Part shown: piece by piece, positions 49,926 to 59,575 of the stretch | Layout: every line of letters starts with the position of its first letter | Numbering within the stretch: position 1 is the first letter of the stretch | NCBI RefSeq assembly: GCF_044987625.1 | Contig: NZ_JBJDSB010000003.1 | Coordinates: 186,001 to 250,000 of the forward strand | Direction: 5' to 3' | Length of the DNA stretch: 64,000 bases | Origin: Desulfobaculum sp044987625 | Lineage (GTDB): Bacteria; Desulfobacterota; Desulfovibrionia; Desulfovibrionales; Desulfovibrionaceae | Translations under genes and position numbers: made by a program | Notes under the pieces: generated by a model | What the model was told of the DNA's origin: nothing | The model's database searches: none | What the model saw: only the letters and a program-made list of their open reading frames with translations

Positions 49926-52900
49926 TTACGGCAGTGCGTGCAGGGCGGAGAGGAGTCCTTCAACGTTATGGGAGAGGGTTTTCAGGCCGCGCTCAATGGC
50001 GTCTGTATCCTTCGCGATGGCGGCTTGTTCCACATCGTAGGCCGCAGTAAAGGCTTCCCCTTCGTCAAAGTAGCCGATGGTCCCCTTAAACGCGTGGGCC
50101 TGTTCCGCTAATGCGGCAAAGTCCCCCGTGTCGAAGGTTTGCCGCAGGATGGCAAGGCGGCTTGGCACCTCCGCCATAAGGATGGCGATGTTTTCCTTGA
50201 GGAAGGCTGTATTGCTGCCAAAACTCATGGCAAGGCGTTCGCGGTCCAGCGCGTAGGGGGGCTGTTCCGGCGCGGAGTCGCCGTTTTCCGAGTCGGCGGG
50301 TTCCTTCGCGGGGGTATTGCGTTCAATGGCCGAAAAGAGGTCCTGTGGGCGGATGGGCTTGGACACGAGGTCGTCCATGCCTGCATGAAGAATGCTCTGG
50401 CGGTCGTCCGGGGAGAGGTGGGCGGTCATGGCGATGATGGGGGTGCGGGGGCGCTCTTCCTGCTTTTCCAGCGCGCGGATGTGCCCCGCCGCGTCCATGC
50501 CGTTCATGATGGGCATCTGCACATCCATAATGACGAGGTCGAACTCGTGGGTGGAGAAGAGGTCCACGGCGCGTTTGCCGTCGTGTGCGACGGTGGTTTT
50601 GTGCCCAAACTGTTCCAGCATATTCAGCGCCACGTTGCGGTTAATCTCCGTATCCTCCGCCAGCAGAATGCGGCGTGGGTTTTGGGTGCGCAGCAGGTGC
50701 CTTGTGCTGTGGTCCTTGTCGTCCTTGGCGGGCAGCAGTTTGGAAAGCGTCGCGTGGATAGCTTTGATGAGCAGCGGCTTGTGCAACGTTGCCGCCACCT
50801 GCGGGTGGCGCTCGTTTTCGTCGTGGGCGTTTTCGCGTGATTGTAGAAGCACAACGGGGATGTCCGCTGTGTCCGCGTTGGCCTTAAGGGTGGAAATCAG
50901 CTCGCTGCCGGGCATGTCCGGCAGCGATTCGTCCACGATGATGACCTCCACGTTCAGCCCTTTGGCCTTGGCCTGCTCCAGGGCTTTGGTGGCGTCCTTG
51001 CCGGTGGCGGCCACCATGGGGAAGAGGCCCATCTGCTCAAGGCTGGCGCGCAGGAAGCGCTGGGACGTCGGGTTGCCGTCCACGATGATGCAGCGCCGGC
51101 CACGCATGGCCGCCGTGGCGTCTTGGATGCCGCCGGGAATGGGCACGGGCGATGCGTCGAAGCTGATGGTGAAAAAGAAGCTGCTCCCTGCGCCGGGCGT
51201 GGTCTGCATGGACAGCGTGCCGCCCATCAGCCGCACCAAACGCGAGGCGACAGTCAGGCCCATGCCCACGCCGCCTGGGTTGCGGGTTGCGGTCTGCTCG
51301 GCTTGTTCAAAGGCCTTGAACACCGCCGCCTGACGTTCCTGCGGGATGCCGCGGCCCGTATCGCTGACGGTGAAGGTAATTTCGTTTGGCGGGGTGTGCT
51401 CCGTGTTCTGCGCAATGTCCACACGCACCTCGCCTGCCTCGGTGAATTTGATGGCGTTGGAGACGAGGTTGGCCAGCACCTGCGTCAGCCGCTGCGCGTC
51501 GCCCAGCAGGGCGTCGTGGGTGTCTTCCGCAATATTAATGACAAGGGTCAGCCCCTTGGTCTCCGCAAGGAAGGAATAAGGCTGGAGCGCCGCGACAATG
51601 GTATCGCGCAGGCTGAAGGGGCGCGCCGAGAGGTGGACGCGGCCTTCCTCTATTTTGGTGAACTCCAAAATGTCGTTGATGATGGACAGCAGTATTTCCC
51701 CCGACTGCTTGATGCCCATGACATATTCATACTGGCGGCGTGAAAGTCCGGTCTGCGAGAGCAGGTCCGCCAGCCCCAGCACGCCGTTCATGGGGGTTCG
51801 TATCTCGTGGCTGATGTTGGACAGAAATACGGATTTCGCCCGGTTGGCCGCGTCGGCTTCGTCCTTGGAGCGGCGCAGGTTGCGTTCCATGTTATGGGTC
51901 TCAGTGGTGTCGCGGACCATCATTTGGACGAGGTTGTACTCGGCAAGGCAGGTGCTGGTGTCCGCCGGGAAGGTGGAGCCGTCCCTGCGGATGAATGTCA
52001 TATGCTGGGTCCATGTATGGCCGTCCAGCACCGTTTGCATGGCCTCATTGAAGACGTGCGTATCGTCCGTGCCCAGAATCCGTCCGGGCGGCAGGCCGAT
52101 AAGGTCTTCTTCCTCGTACTGGAGCAGCTCCAAGGCGCGCGGATTGGCCCCTTGCAGCATGCCGGACCCGTCAAAAAGGATGATGCCGATGGATGCGCTC
52201 TGGTACAGGGACTTGTAGCGCTTGCGGCTGTTCTCCAGTTGCTGCTGGTTCTTCTTTTGCAGCGATATGTCGCGGATGGTCAGGCTCAGGACGTCCTGAT
52301 CCTCATAGTTGATGAAAAACGCCGTCACCTCTGCCGGGAACAGGATGCCGCTTTTGGCCCTGACAAGCGTTTCAAACGTTTGGGGCGAAGCCTCGTGCAG
52401 GCGCTCCCAGACGCTGGACCACGGCTCGTCGGCAAAGTCCGGGCAGATATCCTTGGGTGCTAGGGCCAGCAGTTCCCACCGGCTGTAGTCAAGCAGGGCA
52501 ACGTTGGCGGTGTTGGAGTAGACAATGGCTCCGGCCTCGGTAATCCACAGTATGCCGTCCTTGGCGTTTTCCAGCGATATGCGCGCAAGGCGCAGGTCGC
52601 GTTCGGCCTTCTTTTGGGTGGTGACGTCCACGTGGATGCCCGTGGCGCGCAGCGGTTCCCCCTTTGGGGAGAGGTCCACAATCATCCCGCGCGACTGAAT
52701 CCACCGCATGGAGCCGCCAATGGTCTTGATGCGGTAGGTGACGTCTATGGCGGTGTCTCCCGGTTGGCGGCCCTTCACGTGGTGCAGGACGTGTTTGCGG
52801 TCGTCCTCTGGCATATGGGCGAGCCAGCTCCCAAGGTCGTGGGGCATGGTGGCTTCGTCAAAGCCCATCTTCTCCCAGAAGTCGTGGCTCATGTATGCCT

Positions 52901-55121
52901 GCTCGCTGACGAGGTCGATTTCCCACAGGCCTTCGGCGGCGGCAAAGGTGGCGCGTTTGTACCGCTCGCGGCTTTCGTGCAGGTCGCGTTCGGCGTCGTT
53001 GCGGGCTTTGGCAATGGCGATGATTTCCGCCACCAGCTCCATCATGCCAATCTCTTCGGTGTGCCACGGCATGTTTTTGCGGGAGGCATCAATACACAGA
53101 CACCCCAGCGCGGGACCACTCAGCTTAATGGGCACATAAAGCAGCGACTGGACTCCAAAATCCGTGGCGAGCCGCGCTTGATGCTCGGGGCCGGTTTTCA
53201 GGCCCGTATTGTCGCGGATAAGGAGCGAGCGCCCGTCCTGAAGGGTCTTCAGGTACAGCGGAAATAGCGAAATATGCTTGCCGTCCACATGCTTTTTGAG
53301 GGGGGCGACGTCGGGCGCGCACCATTCGTGGCGTAGGGCAAGGCTTTCGCCGTCGGTCTTGAACTCCACAATGCGCGAGCGGTCGGCCTGCATGAACTGC
53401 CCAAGGATGGGCAGTATCTGCATGATGGCGGTTTCGTAGTCGTTTTCCACCAGCCGCATGGACACTTCCTTGATGAGCGAGTCCGTGGCCGCGCGGCGCG
53501 AGAGGGCATCGGCGGTTTGCTCATGTCGGGCTGCCTCGCGCGAGAGTTTGCGGTTCCAGTACAGGCTGAGGGCGAGCATGAGCAGAATTACGCCACCAAG
53601 GGACAGGCTGAGGGTGTCCGGACGCCATGTGGGAGTGCTGGCGGAAAGCCATTTCTGTTCTACGCTGCGCTGCTCTGCTGCGGAGATGGTGGTAATGGCC
53701 TTGCCCAGCACGGCGCGCAGCTCCGGCCAGTCCGGACGCGTGCCAAAACGGAAGTCCTGCGTATAGGGCGTTTTGAGGGCAATGTGCAGGTTGGGCGACC
53801 GGCGCAGGTCAAGGGCGTGGGTTACGCCGACAATGCTGCCGACATACGCATGGGCGGCTCCGGAGGCCACAAGATCAATGCCTGCCATGGGCGAGGTAAC
53901 GTCAAGGAATTTGATTTTGGGATGCGCGGCCTTGAGCATATCCGTCAGGGCAGGGGTCCCGGCCGTGGCGACAAGGTGCCCTTCAAGGTCGCCGATGCTC
54001 TGTGGCGTGGGGGTGGACGTATGCAATACGCCGACAATGGGCAGGGAAAGATAGGGCTGTGTGGGGATGAGGTTGCCGGACCCTGTGGCCGCGAGGTCCG
54101 GTGCGGTCAACAGGTCCGCGCGGCCTTGATCAACGCTTCGCTCCGGCGCATCGCTGGGCACGGGCTGAAAGCGTATGCTGAGCCGCTGCGCGAGAATGTC
54201 GAGGATGTCCTTGGTGATGCCCTTGAATTCGCCGTCAATGTCGACAAATTCAAGGGGCGGGGTGTCGTTTCGTACCGCCACGCGCACCACGGGGTGCACG
54301 CCCAGCCATTTTTTTTCGAATTCGGTCAGGCCCAGTTGGTCGCCACGGTGGACGTAGTTGCGGGCGGCGGGCGAGGTCACCCAGCGCTGCTCCAGCTCAC
54401 TAAGCTCGGCGGAGCTGATGTTCATAAAGCCCTTGCGCACAAGGGCGGAGAGTTCGGGAGTCCGGGACGGAATGGCCGGATGCAGCGTCAGGCGAAAGCT
54501 GGTGGATGGAAAGGCCGTAAAATCGCTGGTCAGCCCAAGGTTGGACAAGAGTTCTTCAATGATAATGCTGGGGCCGCAGAACGCGCCAAGGCGTCCTTCG
54601 TATGCGGCCAGAATCATGGCTTCCTGCGATGAGTAGGACACAAGGGGGACGCCGGGGAGGAGTTCCTTAAGGCGTCGCTGCGCGGCGGACGCGGTGCGCA
54701 CGCCGACGCTGTGCTGGGCAAGGTCGTCCACATGGGCGTCCGGTCCGTGGGTTTTGGCTGTGTAGAGGCGGTAGCCAATGCTGTAGACTGACGGGGCGTA
54801 GTCGAAGTCCGGCCAGATGTTCGGCTCCGCTGGCAGGGCGCCGTGCAGGTCGGCCCTGCCGCTTTGGATGGCGTCCACGGCGGCGGCAGGGGACGCGGGC
54901 AGAAAACGCACCTCGCGCTGCATTTTGGTGCCCCACAGTTTCCAAAGATCGACAAAAAAACCCGACGCTTTGCCGCTGGCTCCAATGTAGGCCAGAGGCG
55001 GCGAATCGCTGTCGATGGCGATGACAAGGGGCTGGGATTTGCCCGCATGGCTTGGCAGCGGCAGGAGAATGACGCTGAAAAGCAAAACTGCCAAGGCGTA
55101 TATCACGCGGGTCGTTTTCAT
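49926..55121 (-). CDS. Giant hybrid kinase with two periplasmic-binding domains
   Basis: About 1731 residues from the ATG at 55121 (MKTTRVIYALAVLLFS), chosen because it begins a typical signal peptide ending SHAGKS; the frame runs on to 55175. Order: two solute-binding domains (about 28-255 and 278-500), membrane helix about 510-530, GAF (about 555-710), three PAS domains (about 720-1090), HisKA NISHEIRTPMNGVLG (His about 1103), ATPase (NAIKF, DTGRGIP), two receivers (about 1345-1465 and 1490-1610, IMDVQMPIMNG) and Hpt (HAFKGTIGYFDE). The first receiver has Gly in place of the second acidic-pocket residue (IIVDGNP) but keeps VDESLP. It parallels the four-binding-domain kinase at 38765 and may sense a related ligand. 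Confidence 0.88.
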   Translation of the reverse strand: MKTTRVIYALAVLLFSVILLPLPSHAGKSQPLVIAIDSDSPPLAYIGASGKASGFFVDLWKLWGTKMQREVRFLPASPAAAVDAIQSGRADLHGALPAEPNIWPDFDYAPSVYSIGYRLYTAKTHGPDAHVDDLAQHSVGVRTASAAQRRLKELLPGVPLVSYSSQEAMILAAYEGRLGAFCGPSIIIEELLSNLGLTSDFTAFPSTSFRLTLHPAIPSRTPELSALVRKGFMNISSAELSELEQRWVTSPAARNYVHRGDQLGLTEFEKKWLGVHPVVRVAVRNDTPPLEFVDIDGEFKGITKDILDILAQRLSIRFQPVPSDAPERSVDQGRADLLTAPDLAATGSGNLIPTQPYLSLPIVGVLHTSTPTPQSIGDLEGHLVATAGTPALTDMLKAAHPKIKFLDVTSPMAGIDLVASGAAHAYVGSIVGVTHALDLRRSPNLHIALKTPYTQDFRFGTRPDWPELRAVLGKAITTISAAEQRSVEQKWLSASTPTWRPDTLSLSLGGVILLMLALSLYWNRKLSREAARHEQTADALSRRAATDSLIKEVSMRLVENDYETAIMQILPILGQFMQADRSRIVEFKTDGESLALRHEWCAPDVAPLKKHVDGKHISLFPLYLKTLQDGRSLLIRDNTGLKTGPEHQARLATDFGVQSLLYVPIKLSGPALGCLCIDASRKNMPWHTEEIGMMELVAEIIAIAKARNDAERDLHESRERYKRATFAAAEGLWEIDLVSEQAYMSHDFWEKMGFDEATMPHDLGSWLAHMPEDDRKHVLHHVKGRQPGDTAIDVTYRIKTIGGSMRWIQSRGMIVDLSPKGEPLRATGIHVDVTTQKKAERDLRLARISLENAKDGILWITEAGAIVYSNTANVALLDYSRWELLALAPKDICPDFADEPWSSVWERLHEASPQTFETLVRAKSGILFPAEVTAFFINYEDQDVLSLTIRDISLQKKNQQQLENSRKRYKSLYQSASIGIILFDGSGMLQGANPRALELLQYEEEDLIGLPPGRILGTDDTHVFNEAMQTVLDGHTWTQHMTFIRRDGSTFPADTSTCLAEYNLVQMMVRDTTETHNMERNLRRSKDEADAANRAKSVFLSNISHEIRTPMNGVLGLADLLSQTGLSRRQYEYVMGIKQSGEILLSIINDILEFTKIEEGRVHLSARPFSLRDTIVAALQPYSFLAETKGLTLVINIAEDTHDALLGDAQRLTQVLANLVSNAIKFTEAGEVRVDIAQNTEHTPPNEITFTVSDTGRGIPQERQAAVFKAFEQAEQTATRNPGGVGMGLTVASRLVRLMGGTLSMQTTPGAGSSFFFTISFDASPVPIPGGIQDATAAMRGRRCIIVDGNPTSQRFLRASLEQMGLFPMVAATGKDATKALEQAKAKGLNVEVIIVDESLPDMPGSELISTLKANADTADIPVVLLQSRENAHDENERHPQVAATLHKPLLIKAIHATLSKLLPAKDDKDHSTRHLLRTQNPRRILLAEDTEINRNVALNMLEQFGHKTTVAHDGKRAVDLFSTHEFDLVIMDVQMPIMNGMDAAGHIRALEKQEERPRTPIIAMTAHLSPDDRQSILHAGMDDLVSKPIRPQDLFSAIERNTPAKEPADSENGDSAPEQPPYALDRERLAMSFGSNTAFLKENIAILMAEVPSRLAILRQTFDTGDFAALAEQAHAFKGTIGYFDEGEAFTAAYDVEQAAIAKDTDAIERGLKTLSHNVEGLLSALHALP

Positions 55122-55468
55122 AATTCGCCTGCGTTTGTGGGTGGTGACGCGATGCATAAAGCCCATGTGCCGCACTATATAGTGTTACATGAAGACGTGT
55201 GGATGGGGCAAGAGTCTTGCGGAAAAGGGCGGGCTACAGCGCCGCGAAAAGGGAGATGGATCAACGCTTGCTGGCGGGAAAAGAAAGGCGTAGGGTCTGC
55301 GCCGACCTCAGGGCGAGAGTGCGGGGCGGTGGCCGATGTTAAAATTAATCATTGCCAACGCAAATCCGTTTTGCTACAAACCCCCGTTCCGCGCAATAGC
55401 GCAAGGCCATTGCCATCGGCACGGTCTCCCATCCAAAAGCAGTATTTTTCCCGAACTAGGACAAAGAG
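55122..55468. other. Divergent intergenic region between giant kinase and typA
   Basis: About 350 bases. AT-rich around 55338-55385 near where a typA promoter would be expected, but no clear -35/-10 pair. No small gene or hairpin of note. Confidence 0.4.
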
Positions 55469-57310
55469 ATGCCCAAGAAAACCGCGCGCAACGAATCGTT
55501 GCGCAATATCGCCATCATTGCTCACGTTGACCACGGCAAAACGACGCTGGTTGACCAGATGTTTAAGCAGAGCGGAGTGTTCCGCGAGGGGCAAGACGTT
55601 GATGATCGTGTCATGGACTCCATGGATCTGGAGCGTGAGCGCGGTATTACCATCGCCGCGAAGAACTGTTCCATCCACTGGCGTGACAGGAAGATCAACA
55701 TCATCGACACCCCCGGTCACGCCGACTTTGGTGGCGAGGTTGAACGCTCTTTGTCCATGTGCGACGGCGTTATCCTGTTGGTGGACGCCTCCGAAGGCCC
55801 GCTGCCGCAGACCCGCTTCGTGCTGGAAAAGGCGCTGAACGCCGGCCTGAAGCTGCTGGTTGTGGTCAACAAGATTGACCGTGCAGACGCCCGTCCCGAC
55901 GAAGTGCTGAACGAGGTCTACGACCTGCTCATCGACCTTGGCGCAGATGACGACCAGCTGGAATTTCCGCTGTACTACGCCATCGGCCGCGACGGCATCG
56001 CCAAGAAGAACCTTGAGGACGAGGCTTCCAACCTGCACATCCTGCTGGATGCCGTGGTGGAGGAAGTCCCCGCGCCCAGCTACGACCCCGACGCACCCTT
56101 CCAGATGCTGGTGTCCGACCTCAGCTACTCCGACTATCTGGGCCGTCTTGCCATTGGCCGCGTAACCAACGGCACCGCCCACAGCAACGAGCAGCTGGTT
56201 TGCCTTGGAGAAAACGACTCCAAGAAGTCCCTGCGTGTGTCCCGCCTGCAGACCTACGGCGGTCTGAAGGTTGTGGATACCGACAGCGCCCAGCCCGGTG
56301 ACATCATCGTGCTGTCCGGCATTGAGGACGTGACAATCGGCGACACCATCTGCACGGTGGACAACCCGCAGGCGCTGCCCCGCATCACCGTGGACGAACC
56401 TACCGTTAGCATGCGCTTTGGCATCAATACCTCGCCGCTGGCCGGTCAGGAAGGCTCGCAGGTGACCTCCAGCAAGATTAAGGAGCGTCTGACCCGCGAA
56501 GCCCTCTCCAACGTGGCTATCCGCGTGGAAGAGACCGACGACCGCGACGCCTTCCTCGTGAAGGGCCGTGGCGAGTTCCAGATGGCCATCATCATCGAGA
56601 CCATGCGCCGCGAAGGCTTTGAGCTGAACGTGGGCCGTCCCGAGGTTATCTACAAGCGCGACGAAAGCGGCAAGCTGCTGGAACCTATCGAGCATCTGTA
56701 CGTGGACTGCGACGAAGCCTCCATGGGTGTCATCACCGAGAAGCTCGCCATGCGTAAGGGCCGCATGACCAATATGGTCAACAACGGCACCGGACGCGTG
56801 CGTATGGAATTCTCTATCCCCTCCCGTGGCCTCATCGGCTACCGCGACGAGTTCCTGACCGATACCAAGGGTACCGGCATCATGAACTCCTACCTTGAGG
56901 GCTATGGCGACCACCGCGGCGAGTTCCCCACGCGCTACTCCGGCTCCATCGTCTCCGACCGTGCGGGCAAGGCCGTGGCCTACGCCCTGTTCAACCTTGA
57001 GCCCCGCGGCAGCCTGTTCATCAATCCGGGCGACGCCGTCTACGAGGGCATGATCGTTGGCGAGCACAACCGCGAAAACGATATCGACGTGAACCCCACC
57101 AAGGGCAAGAAGCTCACCAACATGCGCGCATCCGGCAAGGATGAATCCGTTGTGTTGACCAACGTGCTGCCCATGACGCTGGAGCGCGCCCTGCACTTCA
57201 TCCGTGAGGACGAACTCGTCGAGATTACGCCGGAAGCCATCCGCCTGCGCAAGGTTGAACTTAACTCGCAGAAGCGTTATCAGATCGCGGGCCGCAAGAA
57301 GAAAGCCTAA
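55469..57310 (+). CDS. typA: TypA/BipA ribosome-associated GTPase
   Basis: 613 residues, the usual length. Translational GTPase with G1 AHVDHGKTT, the switch region RGITIAAKN, G3 DTPGHADFGG and G4 NKIDRADARP, then the EF-G-like domain II and the C-terminal BipA-specific region (LMRKGRMT-like AMRKGRMTNM, SRGLIGYRDEFLTDTKG). It binds the 70S ribosome and affects 50S assembly and stress adaptation. Monocistronic by context; a long structured RNA element and a terminator follow. Confidence 0.97.
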   Translation: MPKKTARNESLRNIAIIAHVDHGKTTLVDQMFKQSGVFREGQDVDDRVMDSMDLERERGITIAAKNCSIHWRDRKINIIDTPGHADFGGEVERSLSMCDGVILLVDASEGPLPQTRFVLEKALNAGLKLLVVVNKIDRADARPDEVLNEVYDLLIDLGADDDQLEFPLYYAIGRDGIAKKNLEDEASNLHILLDAVVEEVPAPSYDPDAPFQMLVSDLSYSDYLGRLAIGRVTNGTAHSNEQLVCLGENDSKKSLRVSRLQTYGGLKVVDTDSAQPGDIIVLSGIEDVTIGDTICTVDNPQALPRITVDEPTVSMRFGINTSPLAGQEGSQVTSSKIKERLTREALSNVAIRVEETDDRDAFLVKGRGEFQMAIIIETMRREGFELNVGRPEVIYKRDESGKLLEPIEHLYVDCDEASMGVITEKLAMRKGRMTNMVNNGTGRVRMEFSIPSRGLIGYRDEFLTDTKGTGIMNSYLEGYGDHRGEFPTRYSGSIVSDRAGKAVAYALFNLEPRGSLFINPGDAVYEGMIVGEHNRENDIDVNPTKGKKLTNMRASGKDESVVLTNVLPMTLERALHFIREDELVEITPEAIRLRKVELNSQKRYQIAGRKKKA

Positions 57311-57331
57311 AAATTTATCAAGTAACCCTTG

Positions 57332-57404
57332 CCAGAGTGCTTCGGAACGGAGGCGAGCCCGGTTTTCGAGCCGGACCCCTCGTTCCCGTGACGGCGCACT
57401 CTGG
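57332..57404 (+). ncRNA. Structured rod-like element in the typA 3' region
   Basis: Nested pairing spans 73 bases: CCAGAGTGC (57332-57340) with GCACTCTGG (57396-57404), GGAACG (57344-57349) with CGTTCC (57381-57386), AGG (57351-57353) with CCT (57378-57380), and CCGG (57359-57362) with CCGG (57371-57374). It has no T tract and precedes a true terminator. It starts about 20 bases after the typA stop. Function unknown; it may protect the mRNA 3' end. Confidence 0.5.
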
Positions 57405-57418
57405 GCGTTGATTTCATG

Positions 57419-57458
57419 GGCGGGCCACGTCAAAAGACGGGGGCCCGCCTCTTTTTTG
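57419..57458 (+). terminator. Rho-independent terminator of typA
   Basis: GGCGGGCC (57419-57426) pairs with GGCCCGCC (57442-57449), with an inner CGTC/GACG stem around an AAAA loop, followed by TCTTTTTT. Confidence 0.85.
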
Positions 57459-57494
57459 CCTTTGCCTGCCTTGGCGGGCGCGATGGCACAATGC

Positions 57495-57528
57495 AGCACC
57501 CCGGTGGACACATGCCCACCGGGGTGCT
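57495..57528. repeat. 13-bp perfect hairpin
   Basis: AGCACCCCGGTGG (57495-57507) is complementary to CCACCGGGGTGCT (57516-57528). No T tract. Second of three strong hairpins between typA and the DUF3047-like gene. Confidence 0.6.
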
Positions 57529-57670
57529 GTCGTTGTCTGTCGTGCTGTGTTGTGCCTTGTTGAGGTGGAGAGGCCCAGAGTCCGCGTTGGCCGGGCGGCA
57601 GGAGCGTGAGGGGCCGCTTCGGGCGCTGGCGTGCTTGCCGGTTGGCGGCGCGAGGCAGGGCGGAGAAGAA

Positions 57671-57707
57671 TCAAGGCCGACGCGTAAGGGATACGCGTCG
57701 GCCTTGA
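57671..57707 (-). terminator. 16-bp hairpin terminator of the DUF3047-like gene
   Basis: TCAAGGCCGACGCGTA (57671-57686) is perfectly complementary to 57692-57707. On the minus strand it is followed by a T-rich stretch (TTCTTC). It lies 36 bases after the stop of the minus-strand gene. Confidence 0.65.
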
Positions 57708-57743
57708 TGTATTGATGGGGCGCAGCGGGGCGCCGCAGCCAGT

Positions 57744-58448
57744 TTAGGGCAGGGCTATCCAGTCCACGTAGGCCGTGGCGCTTGCGCCGGTGTTGTCGGT
57801 GTCCGTCATAATGGCGAGGGCTGCGGTGTGGGGCGGGTCTTCGCCAAAGGTGCGGCGGTAGTCCTCCACAATATTCACGCGCTCCACCTGCCATGTTCCC
57901 GCCTGCGACGGGCCGCGCCGCAAGGGAATGATCATGGCTTGGTCCGTATAGGGGCTGACGAAAGAGTCCGGGGTCTCCGTCACGCTGGCCCACACATACG
58001 TGAGGGTGGAGTGGGGCGGATAGTCGCCGGACACCAGCTTGGCAAGGGCGTACTTGAAGCGCGTCAGGCCTGTGGCGGCGTCCGGGTCGTAGGTGAACAC
58101 CACGTAGACGCGCAGGGGGTAGTCGTCTCCGGCCTTGGTGGTGCCGTCGGCCTCGGGGATGATGGTGTTGACCTTCCAGCGCCACGCCAGCGTGGGATGC
58201 TCGTACACATCAAAGGGCGCGGTGGTGGTGATGCCGGAGGCACCGGCGCGGCTGGTGGCGCGCAGGGCCGTGCCGCCGTCCACAGGCGCAATGTCGTACG
58301 CCGTGGGCGTGTCGATGTTGTCAAAGGTCCGGTGGGTCCAGTTGTCAAGGGACGTAAAGTCGTCCCGCCACCAGTCGTCTGCGTGCGCTGAAAGTGGCAC
58401 GGCGGCAACGAACAGGGTGAGGATGAGAAGAAGAAAGACATGTCGCAT
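57744..58448 (-). CDS. Secreted DUF3047-like protein
   Basis: 234 residues from the ATG at 58448 (MRHVFLLLILTLF), chosen because it begins a clean Sec signal peptide cleaved after SAHA; longer starts at 58466 and 58505 are possible. The mature protein is a beta-rich domain with the features I associate with DUF3047: an N-terminal DDFTSLDNW, LAWRWKVN, YPLRVYVVFTYDP, STLTYVWAS and the terminal IMTDTDNTGASATAYVDWI. It is probably periplasmic. No function is established for the family to my knowledge. Single gene flanked by hairpins. Confidence 0.75.
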   Translation of the reverse strand: MRHVFLLLILTLFVAAVPLSAHADDWWRDDFTSLDNWTHRTFDNIDTPTAYDIAPVDGGTALRATSRAGASGITTTAPFDVYEHPTLAWRWKVNTIIPEADGTTKAGDDYPLRVYVVFTYDPDAATGLTRFKYALAKLVSGDYPPHSTLTYVWASVTETPDSFVSPYTDQAMIIPLRRGPSQAGTWQVERVNIVEDYRRTFGEDPPHTAALAIMTDTDNTGASATAYVDWIALP

Positions 58449-58696
58449 ATCTGTACGTAGCACCATGAGGCGGTTTCGTCCAAGGGGGTGCTGCGGTCCG
58501 GGCATGTTGGTCAGGCAAGGTGTCGGCTGGCGGACACTTGAAGGGCGCGATGAAGGTGGTTTCTACCTATTGGGAATGTTTCATTTTTCATCGTATCCGT
58601 GTAGTCTTGTTCGCAAGGGAGATGTTGTAGGTGGCGCGGCGGCGATTGGCCGCGCCGGAAGCCTTCGCATCGGGATGTTTGAAAAAGGGGAAACAT

Positions 58697-59575
58697 ATGG
58701 GGACCATTCTCGTTCTTGGCGGAACGGGCATGTTTGGTACCGCCCTCGCGGAATGTCTGCGAAAGACGGGAACCGACTATGTGCTGGGCGTGCCCACGCG
58801 GCAGACCCTGTGCGAAATGCAGGACCAAGGCCACCGCGCCGTCCTTGCCGACTTTGAGCGGCCGGAGACGTTGGAGTCGGCCCTGTGTGGCATTGAGGGG
58901 CTGTTTTTGCGTACACCGCTGGTGCCGGATATTGCCAACTGGACGGTCCGCGCCATTACGGCGGCGCGGCGGGCTGGAGTGCGGTTTATTGTGCGGGCCT
59001 CCGGCTGCGGCGTGGAGGCAGAGGGCAGTTGCGGCATGACCCGCCTGCACGGCGCGCTGGACGCCGCCGTGCGCGAGAGCGGCATTCCCTGCTGTCTTGT
59101 GCGCAGTGCGCCGTTGATGCAGGACTACGCCACGCATTATGCGCCCATGATTCGTGATACCGGGCGGATTTTCCTGCCCATGGGCATGGCCGCCACCGCG
59201 CTGGTGGATGCCCGCGACGTGGCCGAGGGGCTGTGCCGCATCCTCGCCACGCCCGAGGGTTCCCTTGGCCGCAGCTTTATGTTCACCGGCCCGTATGCGC
59301 TGGATAATGTGGAGATAGCGGTCATCCTGTCGGAAATCGTGGGACGGCGCATCGCCTATGTTCCGGTGGACGACGCAACGGCGGAGTATGCCATGGTCCG
59401 CGCGGGCATGGCGCACTGGACCATTGACCTGCAACACGGCCTCAACGCCGCTATCCGCAGCGGCGCGGCCACGCAGGTGACGCCGGACCTTGCGGCCATA
59501 CTACAGCGCCAGCCCACGGATTTCAGAACCTTTGCCAATGCGTACCGCCAGGCGTGGGAACCTGCCTACGCCTGA
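58697..59575 (+). CDS. NmrA-like NAD(P)-binding protein
   Basis: 292 residues from the ATG at 58697 (MGTILVLGGTGMFG), with AAGGGGAAA upstream. The Rossmann dinucleotide motif GGTGMFG is at residues 8-14; the central part (FIVRASGCGVEAE, PCCLVRSAPLMQDYA) and C-terminal half match the NmrA/NAD-dependent epimerase-like atypical SDR family. The classical Tyr-x-x-x-Lys catalytic pair is not evident, as is usual for NmrA-type members, which may act as redox sensors or reductases. Substrate unknown. Confidence 0.85.
   Translation: MGTILVLGGTGMFGTALAECLRKTGTDYVLGVPTRQTLCEMQDQGHRAVLADFERPETLESALCGIEGLFLRTPLVPDIANWTVRAITAARRAGVRFIVRASGCGVEAEGSCGMTRLHGALDAAVRESGIPCCLVRSAPLMQDYATHYAPMIRDTGRIFLPMGMAATALVDARDVAEGLCRILATPEGSLGRSFMFTGPYALDNVEIAVILSEIVGRRIAYVPVDDATAEYAMVRAGMAHWTIDLQHGLNAAIRSGAATQVTPDLAAILQRQPTDFRTFANAYRQAWEPAYA

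Noticed and set aside
57330..57405. tRNA or tRNA-Sec gene after typA
   Set aside because: The outer stem is 9 bp and a T-loop-like TTCGAG occurs, but there is no cloverleaf, anticodon arm or CCA end in register.
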